NCBI RefSeq assembly: GCF_018829635.1
Contig: NZ_JAHKKG010000005.1
Location: 682,001 to 746,000, forward strand
Length of the DNA stretch: 64,000 bases
Source of the DNA: Paractinoplanes bogorensis
Lineage (GTDB): Bacteria > Actinomycetota > Actinomycetes > Mycobacteriales > Micromonosporaceae
Direction: 5' to 3'
How positions within the stretch are numbered: the first letter of the stretch is position 1; each line of letters begins with the position of its first letter. Below the pieces are notes generated by a model that was not told the DNA's origin, made no database searches, and saw nothing but the letters and a program-made list of their open reading frames with translations. Below, in pieces: positions 24,764 through 32,528 of the stretch. A program made the position numbers and the translations under genes.

Positions 24764-26250
24764 ACAAGACCCTGCGCCCGGAACGGATCGCGCACACCGA
24801 GGCCGCCCTCGCCGTCCACGCCCCCGAGCTGGTCCCCGGCTTCCTGGCCGCCCTGCCCGAGGCCGCCGACACGGTCGGACGGCGGCTGCGCGGTGCCCTC
24901 GTCCGGGAAGGAATCAAAGACATGGGCCCGGGGGTGCGGCACGGCTTCGGCCGCGTCGAATACCCGAGCGCCGGCGTCGACGACCCGGTCGACCTGCTCG
25001 ACGGGATCGACGCGCCCGGATTCGCGGCCGAGATCCGCAACGCGGTGATGAACCTCGCCATCGCCATGGCCCGCCCGCACCCCAAGGCCGGCGACGACCC
25101 GGACGAGCAGGCCATCGCCCTGGAACGCCTCGCCGTGGCCGGGCACAACCTGCACCCCTGCGGCCGTACGCGGCTGGGCTGGGACACCGGCGACGTGCTG
25201 GCCCACGACCTGGAGGCCGAAAGCACCCGCCTCGGTTTCGTCGCCGTCCGCAGCGACCTGCTGATCGGCGACGACGTCTTCCCCGAACTCGAGGCACCGG
25301 CCGGGTTCACCGTGCAGCCGGTCCACGCCTGGCAGCGCGACAACGTCCTGCCCGAGCGCTACCGCGAGATGATGGCGGCCGGCCTGCTCAAGATCCTCGA
25401 CGCCGAGCTGACCGCGATCCCGACCGCAGCCCTGCGCACCCTGCTGCTGCCCGGGACCGGCCAGTACCTCAAGGTGTCCCTCGACATCCAAGTCACCTCG
25501 ACCCGGCGCAGCATCAGCATCGCCAGCACCCGCAACGGCCCGGCCGTGTCCCGGCTGCTGCACGAACTGGTCGACGACGACCGGATCCTGCTCATGGCCG
25601 AGACGGCCGGGGCCGCCATGCCGCTCGGGTCCGGCCGCGACCTGTCCGCGATCCGCCGCGACGGCCTGGCCGGACGCCTCGAACCGGACGAGCGGGCCGT
25701 TCCCGGGGGCGCCCTGCCGTTCCTGCTCGACGAGCTCGTCACCGGCGACCCGGGGGCCTGGCTGCGGGCGTACGGGGAAATGGTCATCCCCCCGCTGATG
25801 CGCCTCACCGCGCAGGGCGTCGCCCTCGAAGCCCACCTGCAGAACTGCCTGCCCACCTTTGTCGGCGGACGCCCGCACCGGCTCGCCCTGCGCGACTTCG
25901 CCGGGCTGCGACTGCACCAGCCGCGTCTGGCCGCCGCCGGGCACCACATCGACCTGTGGCCCGGCTCGGTCGTCGCCGCCGACACCCTCGACGTGTTCCG
26001 CGCCAAGATCGGCTACACGCTGTTCCAGGCCCACCTGGGCGAACTCGTGCTGCGCCTGGGCGACCACGGCCTCGACGAGGACGAGGGCTGGCGGATCCTG
26101 CGCGCGGTCGTCGACGAGCACGTCACCGGCGACGACCACGCCGCCTTCACCGCGCCCATGGTGCCGCACAAGGCCCTGGTCCGGATGCGGCTGGCCGGCT
26201 CGGGCGACATCTACGTGCCGGTGCGGAACCCGCTGCATGCGCCCGCCTGA
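24760..26250 (+). CDS. NIS siderophore synthetase (IucA/IucC family), second copy
   Basis: A 496-residue paralogue of the preceding enzyme. It has GHNLHPCGRTRLGW, KVSLDIQVTSTRRSIS, a catalytic-region EAHLQNCLPTF and the C-terminal ferric reductase-like IucA end with VPVRNPL. Pairs of such synthetases usually make two successive acylations, giving a dicarboxylate siderophore. Translation is coupled upstream by ATGA and downstream by a 14-base overlap with the decarboxylase gene. Sequence divergence from the first copy suggests different substrates rather than a recent duplication. Confidence 0.88.
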   Translation: MNKTLRPERIAHTEAALAVHAPELVPGFLAALPEAADTVGRRLRGALVREGIKDMGPGVRHGFGRVEYPSAGVDDPVDLLDGIDAPGFAAEIRNAVMNLAIAMARPHPKAGDDPDEQAIALERLAVAGHNLHPCGRTRLGWDTGDVLAHDLEAESTRLGFVAVRSDLLIGDDVFPELEAPAGFTVQPVHAWQRDNVLPERYREMMAAGLLKILDAELTAIPTAALRTLLLPGTGQYLKVSLDIQVTSTRRSISIASTRNGPAVSRLLHELVDDDRILLMAETAGAAMPLGSGRDLSAIRRDGLAGRLEPDERAVPGGALPFLLDELVTGDPGAWLRAYGEMVIPPLMRLTAQGVALEAHLQNCLPTFVGGRPHRLALRDFAGLRLHQPRLAAAGHHIDLWPGSVVAADTLDVFRAKIGYTLFQAHLGELVLRLGDHGLDEDEGWRILRAVVDEHVTGDDHAAFTAPMVPHKALVRMRLAGSGDIYVPVRNPLHAPA

Positions 26251-27352
26251 ACACGTCATGGCGGCGCTGCTCGAGCTCGAGCGGCCCGCCTGCGCCTACG
26301 TCTACGACACCGCCAAGCTGCGCACGCGAGCCGCCACGGTCCGGCAGAACCTGCCCTCAAAGGCTTCCCTCCTGTACGCCGTGAAAGCCAACGGCCACCC
26401 GGAGGTGCTCGCCGCGCTGGCCCAGGAATGCGACGGCCTCGAAGTCGCGTCCGGCGGCGAACTCCACCTGGCCCGGGCGGCGGGCGCCGACCGGATCGTC
26501 TTCGGCGGCCCCGCCAAGACCGACGCCGAACTCACCGCCGCCCTCGACGCCGGCGCCCAGATCAACGCCGAGAGCATCCACGAACTGCACCGCATCGCCG
26601 CCCTGCGCCCCGGCACCGAGGTGGTGCTGCGGGTCAACCGCAGCGGCCCCGGCCTGTCCGGCAGCCACCGCATGACCGGCACCGCCACCCCCTTCGGCGT
26701 CGACGAGGCCCAGCTCGGCGACGCCCTGGCCGTACCCGGCGTCCGGATCATCGGCTTCCACCTGCACGCCGTCTCCAACAACCTCGACGGCGCCGCCCAC
26801 GCGGCTTTCGTCCGCTCGTCCCTCGACTGGGCCATGGCGACCGGCATCCGCCCGCGGGTCGTCAACGTGGGCGGCGGCTTCGGCGTCGACTACCTCAGCG
26901 ACACCTCGATCGACCTGACCCCGCTGCGGTCGGTGGACGTCCCCGACGGCGTCGACCTGATCTTCGAACCCGGCCGCTACCTGGCCGCCGACGCCGGCTG
27001 GTACGCCGCCACCGTGATCGACGTGAAGACCACCCACGGCCGCACCTTCGCCGTCCTGCGCGGCGGCACCCACCACTTCCGGCTCCCCGCCGCCTGGGGC
27101 TACGACCACCCGTTCACCGTCCTGCCGGTCGACGACTGGCCCCACCCCTACCCGCGCCCGGCCGCCACCGGCACCCCGGTCGACGCCGTCGGCGAACTCT
27201 GCACCCCCCGCGACGTCCTGTGCCGCGGACGGCACGTCGACCGGGTCCGGGCCGGCGACCTGCTGGTCTTCGGCCGCACCGGCGCCTACGGCTGGGACAT
27301 CTCCCACCACGACTTCCTGCGCCACGACCCGCCGCGGTTCGTCATCCTCTGA
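26237..27352 (+). CDS. Type III PLP decarboxylase (diaminopimelate/ornithine decarboxylase-like)
   Basis: A 371-residue fold-type III PLP enzyme. The Schiff-base lysine is in LLYAVKANGHPEVL, the glycine loop is NVGGGFGVDYL, the phosphate-binding region FEPGRYLAADAGWY and the cysteine/substrate motif GELCTPRDVLC. Members tied to NIS siderophore genes include SbnH and PvsE, which decarboxylate a citryl-amino acid intermediate; SfaC is a racemase-like relative. It overlaps the second synthetase by 14 bases, so all three are one transcription unit. ATG 26237 was chosen; an in-frame ATG at 26258 is possible. The exact substrate is open. Confidence 0.85.
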   Translation: MRPPEHVMAALLELERPACAYVYDTAKLRTRAATVRQNLPSKASLLYAVKANGHPEVLAALAQECDGLEVASGGELHLARAAGADRIVFGGPAKTDAELTAALDAGAQINAESIHELHRIAALRPGTEVVLRVNRSGPGLSGSHRMTGTATPFGVDEAQLGDALAVPGVRIIGFHLHAVSNNLDGAAHAAFVRSSLDWAMATGIRPRVVNVGGGFGVDYLSDTSIDLTPLRSVDVPDGVDLIFEPGRYLAADAGWYAATVIDVKTTHGRTFAVLRGGTHHFRLPAAWGYDHPFTVLPVDDWPHPYPRPAATGTPVDAVGELCTPRDVLCRGRHVDRVRAGDLLVFGRTGAYGWDISHHDFLRHDPPRFVIL

Positions 27353-27356
27353 CCCG

Positions 27357-27977
27357 TCAGAGCAGCTGGATCTGGCCGTGCACGATGGTGACCGCCACCC
27401 CGACGGCCGCACTGAGCGCCTGCGCGAGCGCGGCATCGGCCGCCGGCACCCCTTCGGCCGGCGGACGGATGTGCTCGCCCTGCAAGGTGATCCCGTCGAA
27501 CTCGGAACCGAAGTCTCCGAACGCCTCGGGCTTGAAGTTCTCGAACAGGCCCGTACCCGCGCCGATGGCCTCGATCCGCGCGCTCGCCCGCTCGATGTCG
27601 GCCGGGGTGTACTTGCGCAGCCGGACAGTCAGCGGAATGTCCCGGCGTCGCGCCTCGTCCAGGATCTGCCGCTGCACCTGGTCGGCCGGGCCGTGCCAGT
27701 CCACGACGACGGACCCGGCCTGCGGCTCGGTCGTCGTCTTGAGGAAGCCGCTGGTCCCGATGCCGGGTCGGGCCTGGATCCACCTCTCCAGATCGGCCAG
27801 CACCAGCTCGCGCTGCCAGACGGCGTCGCTCTCGGCGGACGCCACCGGGCCGGGATCACCGGCGCCGGCCGGGGCACCGCGCCCGGCGACGACGCCGACG
27901 ATCGAGACACCGACGGTGGCGGCCACGGCGACCAACACCGCAAATCGAGGCAAGACGCCGCCTCTGTCGATGATCAT
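27357..27977 (-). CDS. Membrane-anchored or secreted protein of unknown function
   Basis: A 206-residue protein with a short cytosolic start and one hydrophobic segment (FAVLVAVAATVGVSIVGVVAG, about 12-32) that is either an uncleaved anchor or a signal peptide. The exported part begins with an acidic alanine-rich linker and continues with a mixed alpha/beta domain containing GSVVVDWHGPADQVQRQI, similar in style to the pro-regions of actinobacterial serine proteases, though no protease follows. Convergent with the siderophore operon, only 4 bases apart. Function unknown. Confidence 0.6.
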   Translation of the reverse strand: MIIDRGGVLPRFAVLVAVAATVGVSIVGVVAGRGAPAGAGDPGPVASAESDAVWQRELVLADLERWIQARPGIGTSGFLKTTTEPQAGSVVVDWHGPADQVQRQILDEARRRDIPLTVRLRKYTPADIERASARIEAIGAGTGLFENFKPEAFGDFGSEFDGITLQGEHIRPPAEGVPAADAALAQALSAAVGVAVTIVHGQIQLL

Positions 27978-28039
27978 GCGGCAGGCTACCCCGGATATTC
28001 CGTTGCGGGCAGCGACGGCCGCCCGCTTAGGTGGGAATC

Positions 28040-28387
28040 ATGCCGGGACCAGTGTTCGTGGCGGGAACGGGACGGTCGGGCACCTCGCGGATCGCCGACA
28101 TCATCGGCGAACACCCGCTCATCCACCGGATACCGATCGAGACCCGGTTCATCCCCGACCCCGGCGGGCTCCGCGACGCCGCCGACGCCCTCAGCGTCCG
28201 CCGCTACATCGAGGTCAGGGCCGAAGGCCTCGCCGCCGACTGGCCGGCCGAGCGCGCGACACTGTTCGAGCAGCTCGGCGTCGACGACCACGCGACCCCG
28301 TCGACCTTCGACCCGCGCCTGCTCGACCGCCGGCACCCCGCCGTCGACGGCCTCGACGACATCATCACCGCGATGGGATACGAGTGA
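28040..28387 (+). CDS. Short sulfotransferase-like P-loop protein, probably truncated
   Basis: A 115-residue protein that starts like a sulfotransferase: VFVAGTGRSGTSRIADII is the 5'-phosphosulfate-binding loop, followed by the HPLIHRIPIETRF and DPGGLRDAADALS segments. Complete family members are about 300 or more residues and have a 3'-phosphate-binding arginine/serine region that is not seen here, so this is either a decayed gene or a shortened relative. A good ribosome binding site (AGGTGGGA) precedes the ATG. Its stop overlaps the GTG of the Nudix gene. Confidence 0.5.
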   Translation: MPGPVFVAGTGRSGTSRIADIIGEHPLIHRIPIETRFIPDPGGLRDAADALSVRRYIEVRAEGLAADWPAERATLFEQLGVDDHATPSTFDPRLLDRRHPAVDGLDDIITAMGYE

Positions 28388-28851
28388 GACTGCGCCATTC
28401 CGCCCGCGCCATCATCGCCACCGACGACCACCGGGTCCTCCTCGTCCGGCACACCATGGACGACACAGCCGTCTGGGCCACTCCCGGCGGCGGCATCGAA
28501 CCCGGAGAGACACCACTCGAAGCCCTGCGCCGGGAACTCGTGGAAGAAGTCGGCCTCACCCTCACCTCTACCCCACCGCACGTGTGGCACCGCGAATACC
28601 TCGGAGCTCCCTGGGCGCCCGGCTACGACGGCGTGATCAACGACTATTTCCTCGTACGCACGAGCGAGTTCACGCCCCACGGAACCCTGCCCCTGGCCGC
28701 CGAGAACATCACCGACACCCGCTGGTGGCCGCTGGCCGACATCGCGTCGTACACCGGCCCCGACCTGTTCGGGCCCCGCAACCTGGCCACCCTCTTGACC
28801 GCGCTCCTGACCGAGGGCGTCCCACCCGCCCCGATCACCCTGACCCGTTAA
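28384..28851 (+). CDS. Nudix hydrolase
   Basis: A 155-residue Nudix protein with the box GGGIEPGETPLEALRREL continuing into VEEVGL (about residues 36-59), which binds magnesium and hydrolyses a nucleoside diphosphate linked to another group. Start is GTG 28384 overlapping the preceding stop (GTGA). Its TAA stop is made of a TA target duplication plus the first base of the MITE-like element, so the original C-terminus was probably a little longer. The substrate is not predictable. Confidence 0.85.
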   Translation: MRLRHSARAIIATDDHRVLLVRHTMDDTAVWATPGGGIEPGETPLEALRRELVEEVGLTLTSTPPHVWHREYLGAPWAPGYDGVINDYFLVRTSEFTPHGTLPLAAENITDTRWWPLADIASYTGPDLFGPRNLATLLTALLTEGVPPAPITLTR

Positions 28852-29013
28852 GGCCTGTTCCATGACTGGGGTGGGAGTGAGGCGGGGTCCAGATTTCGTC
28901 TGGTGGTGGCCCGTGGAAGTCCGGCTCCCGGTGTTGGAACCGGGCTTTCGCGGGACGCCGCCAGGCGGGATCTGGGCCCCTCCGTAGCCCCGCCTCAGTC
29001 ATGGAACAGGCCT
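28851..29013. mobile_element. 163-bp MITE-like element with 18-bp inverted ends and TA duplications
   Basis: The left end (28851-28868) and the right end (29013-28996) are perfect 18-bp inverted repeats beginning AGGCCTGTTCCATGACT. A TA dinucleotide flanks each side (28849-28850 and 29014-29015). A second inverted segment, GAGGCGGGG and its complement, lies inside. No transposase is encoded. TA duplications fit elements mobilised by IS630/mariner-type or some IS5-group transposases. The element sits exactly between two convergent genes and supplies the final base of both stop codons. Confidence 0.8.
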
Positions 29014-29498
29014 TACCGGCCGGTCGCCCCGTCGATCTGCTCCCGCAGAATGTCGGCGTGCCCGGCGTGCCGCCCGGTCTCCTCGATCATGTGCACCAGC
29101 ACCCACCGCCGCGACGCCGCCAAACCCCGCCCCGGCGGACGCGGCGCCGGGGCGGTCAGGTCGTCCCAGCCCGCCACAACCTCATTCGCCCGTACGGCGG
29201 TCTCCCGGTAATCGGCCAGCAACCCGTCGACGGTCTCCGTGCGGCCCGGCTTGAACGTCCGCTTCATGTTCGTGATCGGCTCCTCCAGGAAGTAGAACCG
29301 CTCCACCGCGGTCAGGTGCTTGATCAGCCCGAGCAGGCTCGTCCCCGACGGAACGCCCGCCGTCCGCACCTCCGGCTCGGGCACCCCGGACGCCTTGTCG
29401 GCGATCGACTCCCGCAGGTAGTCCAGGAACCCGACCAGGGTCGACTTCTCGTCCGGCGCGGTCCAGGCCGGCCCGGTGTCCTTGCGTTTCGCTGCCAT
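29013..29498 (-). CDS. DinB family protein (DUF664)
   Basis: A 161-residue four-helix-bundle protein of the DinB/DUF664 group: LVGFLDYLRESIADK, then LGLIKHLTAVERFYF with a metal-ligand histidine, and HMIEETGRHAGHADILREQIDG at the end with the paired histidines. Mycothiol- or bacillithiol-dependent transferases belong to the same fold. The ATG at 29498 is used; the upstream codons in frame are not family-like. The stop codon is created at the edge of the MITE-like element; without it the protein would have four more residues. Confidence 0.8.
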   Translation of the reverse strand: MAAKRKDTGPAWTAPDEKSTLVGFLDYLRESIADKASGVPEPEVRTAGVPSGTSLLGLIKHLTAVERFYFLEEPITNMKRTFKPGRTETVDGLLADYRETAVRANEVVAGWDDLTAPAPRPPGRGLAASRRWVLVHMIEETGRHAGHADILREQIDGATGR

Positions 29499-29546
29499 CG
29501 GCCCAGCATGGCCAGCCGAGATCCGAACTACCGAAGATCGTTGCGG

Positions 29547-29577
29547 AAGCAGCAAACCCGCTCTTCGGGGGCTGCTT
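29547..29577 (-). terminator. Hairpin between the 2H phosphoesterase and DinB genes
   Basis: AAGCAGC (29547-29553) pairs with GCTGCTT (29571-29577), with an inner CCCG/CGGG stem. It lies about 40 bases downstream of the minus-strand 2H gene and upstream of the DinB gene, a suitable place for a terminator. On the plus strand a run TTTTG follows. Confidence 0.45.
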
Positions 29578-29617
29578 TTGATTCCGATGTGCGGTTGATC
29601 CCTGCGCGTAGAGCGTC

Positions 29618-30139
29618 CTAGGATGCTAGTTCAGGAAACGTTCCGACCGGGCCCACCGGGCCGCTCGCCATCGTCACCCGCACGATCCCGGTCGGGACCA
29701 TCGCGAACGGCGGCTGCCCCGGCGGCTCGGCGGTCACACCCAGGGTGATGTGCGGGCGGTAGTCCTCGCCGACCAGGCCCAACGGCGGATGCCCGAGCTG
29801 GAGGAACTCCTGATGCAGCTCGTCGAGTTCCGGAGTCCGGATCATCTCCAGACCGAAGTAGTAGCCGCCCGCCGGAACGTAGTAGTCGCCGGCCGGTACG
29901 ACCGTGTACAGCAGCCCGATGATCTTCGGCGCGAAGCTCCGCCCCCGGTGCGGCACGGTCGCCGCGGCGATGCCGGCCGTGGCGTCGTCAGCGCAGTCGA
30001 AGTGCACGACCGACACGTGCGGCGGCGCCTTCTCCCCCAGCAGCATGAGGGGCTCGTGCCCATCCCCGATTGCGTGCGACAGCTCGACCAACGACCGCGA
30101 CACGTCCGCGTCCGGCCGGAGCACCACTCCGTAAGCCAC
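29618..30139 (-). CDS. 2H phosphoesterase family protein
   Basis: A 173-residue protein with two HxT/S motifs, PHVSVVHF near residue 40 and PHITLGV near residue 129, the signature of 2H phosphoesterases (2',3'-cyclic or 2',5' phosphodiester chemistry). It is distinct in sequence from the 2H protein at 6716. Start is GTG 30139 (no ATG fits). The gene lies 12 bases downstream of the EamA transporter gene on the same strand and may be co-transcribed with it. Substrate unknown. Confidence 0.7.
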   Translation of the reverse strand: MAYGVVLRPDADVSRSLVELSHAIGDGHEPLMLLGEKAPPHVSVVHFDCADDATAGIAAATVPHRGRSFAPKIIGLLYTVVPAGDYYVPAGGYYFGLEMIRTPELDELHQEFLQLGHPPLGLVGEDYRPHITLGVTAEPPGQPPFAMVPTGIVRVTMASGPVGPVGTFPELAS

Positions 30140-30151
30140 ACGGCCATTGTC

Positions 30152-30970
30152 TCAGGCCATGTCCTCCCGGGGTGGGGAGCCGAGCGCCACCCCGGCCACG
30201 ACCAGCAGCACCCCGGCGATCTCGGCCGGGCTCGGCACCTGGGCCAGCACGATCACGCCGATCACCGTGGCCACCGCGGGCAGCAGCGACACCATGAGGG
30301 CGTAGGTGCCCCGAGCGAGACGTGCCATCGCGAGCTGGTCGGCCACGTACGGGATGACCGAGGAACACAGGCCGACCCCGGCCGCCGCGGCCAGCAGCGC
30401 CGGATCGGTGAACGCGGGAAGAGCCGGCCCGACGCCGAACGGCAGCGCCATCAGCGCCGCGATCATCATCGACAGGGCCAGACCGTCGATGCCCGGCACC
30501 ACGGACGAGCGCGCCACGCGGTGACCCAGCACGATGTACAGAGCGAACAGGACCGCGTTCACGGCGGCGAACACGAAGCCCAGCGGTTCGGCCACCAGCC
30601 GCACATCACTCAGCAGCGCCACGCCCCCGGCCGCGGCGACCAGCGCCAGCACGTTCCGCCTGGTCCGGGCGGCGACGGCGGCCAGCACGATCACCGGCAG
30701 GAACTCGATCGCGGCCACCGTGCCCAGCGGCAGCCGGTCGATGGCGAGATAGAACACGCTGTTCATCGCGGCCAGCACGGCACCCCACGCGATCAGCAGC
30801 CGGCTCGGGATCAGGCGCGGCCGGCGCCACACCGCGAACACCACGGCCGCGGTGAGGATGCGCAGCCAGGCCACGCCGAGCGCGTCGATGCGGGCGAACA
30901 GCAGCACGGCCAGCGCCGGGCCCAGGTAGTGGAAGACCGCGCTGACGACGAAGTACAGATACGGCGGCAC
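30152..30970 (-). CDS. EamA (DMT superfamily) exporter
   Basis: A 272-residue protein with ten hydrophobic helices in two EamA repeats; the first repeat contains LGVAWLRILTAAVVFAVWRRPRL and the second ends with the typical SPAEIAGVLLVVAGVAL. This resembles the RhtA-like branch exporting amino acids or metabolites. GTG 30970 follows an AGAAGG sequence. It is divergent from an Lrp-type regulator, an arrangement in which the regulator usually controls the exporter in response to its amino acid. The siderophore operon is 3 kb away and no link is evident. Confidence 0.82.
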   Translation of the reverse strand: MPPYLYFVVSAVFHYLGPALAVLLFARIDALGVAWLRILTAAVVFAVWRRPRLIPSRLLIAWGAVLAAMNSVFYLAIDRLPLGTVAAIEFLPVIVLAAVAARTRRNVLALVAAAGGVALLSDVRLVAEPLGFVFAAVNAVLFALYIVLGHRVARSSVVPGIDGLALSMMIAALMALPFGVGPALPAFTDPALLAAAAGVGLCSSVIPYVADQLAMARLARGTYALMVSLLPAVATVIGVIVLAQVPSPAEIAGVLLVVAGVALGSPPREDMA

Positions 30971-31035
30971 GCCTTCTAGTCTCGAAACACGGCGGGCGCA
31001 TGACCATGAGCGTTCGAAGGCCCGGGAGGCTCCCG

Positions 31036-31521
31036 ATGGCGAATCACGAAAGCCTGGACGCACGAAACCTTCGCAACGGAAAAACGGCCCTGGACGACGC
31101 CAACGTGCGGTTGCTCGCGGCCCTGCGGGACGACCCCCGGGCGAGCACCGCCGAGCTCGCCCGGCGGATCGGGATGTCGGCGCCGGCCGTACGGGAACGC
31201 CTGTCCCGTCTGGAGGAGAGCGGCGTCATCCGCGGGTACCGCGTGGACATCGACCCGGCCGCCATCGGGCTGCCCGTCGCCGCGTGGGTGCGGATCCGTC
31301 CCGGCCCCGGGCAGCTGCCGAAGCTGGCCGCGCTGGCCGAGGCCACCCCGCAGGTCAGCGAGTGTCACCGGATCTCGGGCGAGGACTGCTTCCTGATGAA
31401 GGTTCACGTGGCCACCGTCGAGGCCCTCGAACCGCTGCTCGACCGCTTCCTGATCCACGGCCAGACCCACAGCTCGTTCGTGGTGGCCACCCCGGTCGCG
31501 CCCCGGTCTCCCAGCGTCTAG
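31036..31521 (+). CDS. Lrp/AsnC family transcriptional regulator
   Basis: A 161-residue regulator. The N-terminal helix-turn-helix is ALDDANVRLLAALRDDPRAS followed by TAELARRIGMSAPAVRERL (about 18-60); the C-terminal RAM domain (about 75-155) would bind an amino acid effector (GEDCFLMKVHVATVEALEPLL). ATG 31036 has a consensus GGGAGG six bases ahead, so I preferred it to an ATG at 31000. Divergent from the EamA exporter with about 65 bases between starts, where its operator should lie. Its TAG overlaps the stop of the convergent deformylase gene. Confidence 0.9.
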   Translation: MANHESLDARNLRNGKTALDDANVRLLAALRDDPRASTAELARRIGMSAPAVRERLSRLEESGVIRGYRVDIDPAAIGLPVAAWVRIRPGPGQLPKLAALAEATPQVSECHRISGEDCFLMKVHVATVEALEPLLDRFLIHGQTHSSFVVATPVAPRSPSV

Positions 31522-32006
31522 GCGCGGGGCAGGCGGCGGATCTCGCGGAGCGCCTGCCGGCGGACGTCGCCGGTCAGGGTGTCGATGTAGAGGGTTCCGT
31601 TCAGGTGGTCGGTCTCGTGCTGCAGGGCCCGGGCCAGGAAGCCGGTGCCGTGGATGACCAGCGGCTCACCGTGCCGATCGAAGCCGGTCGCCGTCACCGC
31701 GTCGGCGCGCCTGGTCGGGAAGTACAGGCCGGGGATGGACAGGCAGCCCTCGTCGTCGTCCTGCTCGCCCTCGAGGCCGGACAGCACCGGGTTGACCAGG
31801 TGGCCGACCACGTCGTCGACGTTGTAGGAGAAGACGCGCAGGCTCACGCCGATCTGCGGGGCGGCCACGCCGGCCCGGCCGGGCTCGCGGACCGTGTCCT
31901 CCAGGTCGTCGACCAGCGCCTGCAACTCGGCGTCGAACGAGGTGACCGGGTCGCACTCGGTGCGCAGCACCGCGTCGCCGAAGATCCTGATGGGCCGGAC
32001 TGTCAT
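31518..32006 (-). CDS. def: Peptide deformylase
   Basis: A 162-residue metalloenzyme that removes the formyl group from nascent proteins. All three motifs are present: GVAAPQIG (about 45-53), EGCLSIPG with the metal-binding cysteine (about 86), and QHETDHLNG with the two metal-binding histidines and catalytic glutamate (about 128-136). The protein is of ordinary length. As no formyltransferase gene is adjacent, this may be one of several deformylases in the genome. Convergent with the Lrp gene with a 4-base stop overlap. Confidence 0.93.
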   Translation of the reverse strand: MTVRPIRIFGDAVLRTECDPVTSFDAELQALVDDLEDTVREPGRAGVAAPQIGVSLRVFSYNVDDVVGHLVNPVLSGLEGEQDDDEGCLSIPGLYFPTRRADAVTATGFDRHGEPLVIHGTGFLARALQHETDHLNGTLYIDTLTGDVRRQALREIRRLPRA

Positions 32007-32036
32007 GGTCCACAGGTTATCGGCGTGCCGGACGGC

Positions 32037-32528
32037 TCAGCCGAACAGGGCCAGCTGCTCCTCGGCCAGCAGTTCGCGCAGCTTGGTCAGCGAGCGCCGG
32101 GTCTGGCTCTTGACCACGCTCACCGGCAGCTCGAGCACGTCGGCCACCCGCTCGACGCTGTAGTCCTCGAAGTAGCGCAGGATCACGATGGCCCGGTCGC
32201 GTTCGGGCAGGCAGGCCAGCGCCTCCAGCATGGTCAGGCGCAGCTCGGGGCTCTCCCGGTAGGCCGGCTCGTGCAGCATGGCCGAGGCCGACTCGGACGA
32301 CGAGCGCCGCCGGCGGTGATCGAGGAAGACCCGGAGCAGGATCTTCTGCGCGTACGCCATCAGGTTGTCGGACTGGGCGGCCCGGCGCCACGACAGGAAC
32401 AGTTTGGTCAGCGCGTTCTGGGTGAGGTCCTGCGCCAGATGCCAGTCGCGGCACAGCATGAACGCCGTGGTGCGCAGCCGCTCGGCGTGCGCGTTCGCGA
32501 ACTCGACGAACTGGTCCTCGTCGGTCAT
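32037..32528 (-). CDS. SigE-family ECF RNA polymerase sigma factor
   Basis: A 163-residue ECF sigma factor. Region 2 (about 8-75) includes FMLCRDWHLAQDLTQNALTKLF; region 4 (about 100-155) includes ALACLPERDRAIVILRYFEDYS and the helix-turn-helix VERVADVLELPVSVVKSQTRR. The small size and ending are those of the actinomycete SigE-family group that is often paired with a single-helix membrane protein. It overlaps the upstream gene end by an ATGA. The target promoters are not evident. Confidence 0.9.
   Translation of the reverse strand: MTDEDQFVEFANAHAERLRTTAFMLCRDWHLAQDLTQNALTKLFLSWRRAAQSDNLMAYAQKILLRVFLDHRRRRSSSESASAMLHEPAYRESPELRLTMLEALACLPERDRAIVILRYFEDYSVERVADVLELPVSVVKSQTRRSLTKLRELLAEEQLALFG

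Noticed and set aside
29611..29630. Third copy of the CCTAGGATG intergenic motif
   Set aside because: Only about 9-13 bases match, and the segment contains the last codons and stop of the 2H phosphoesterase gene, so its similarity may be chance.
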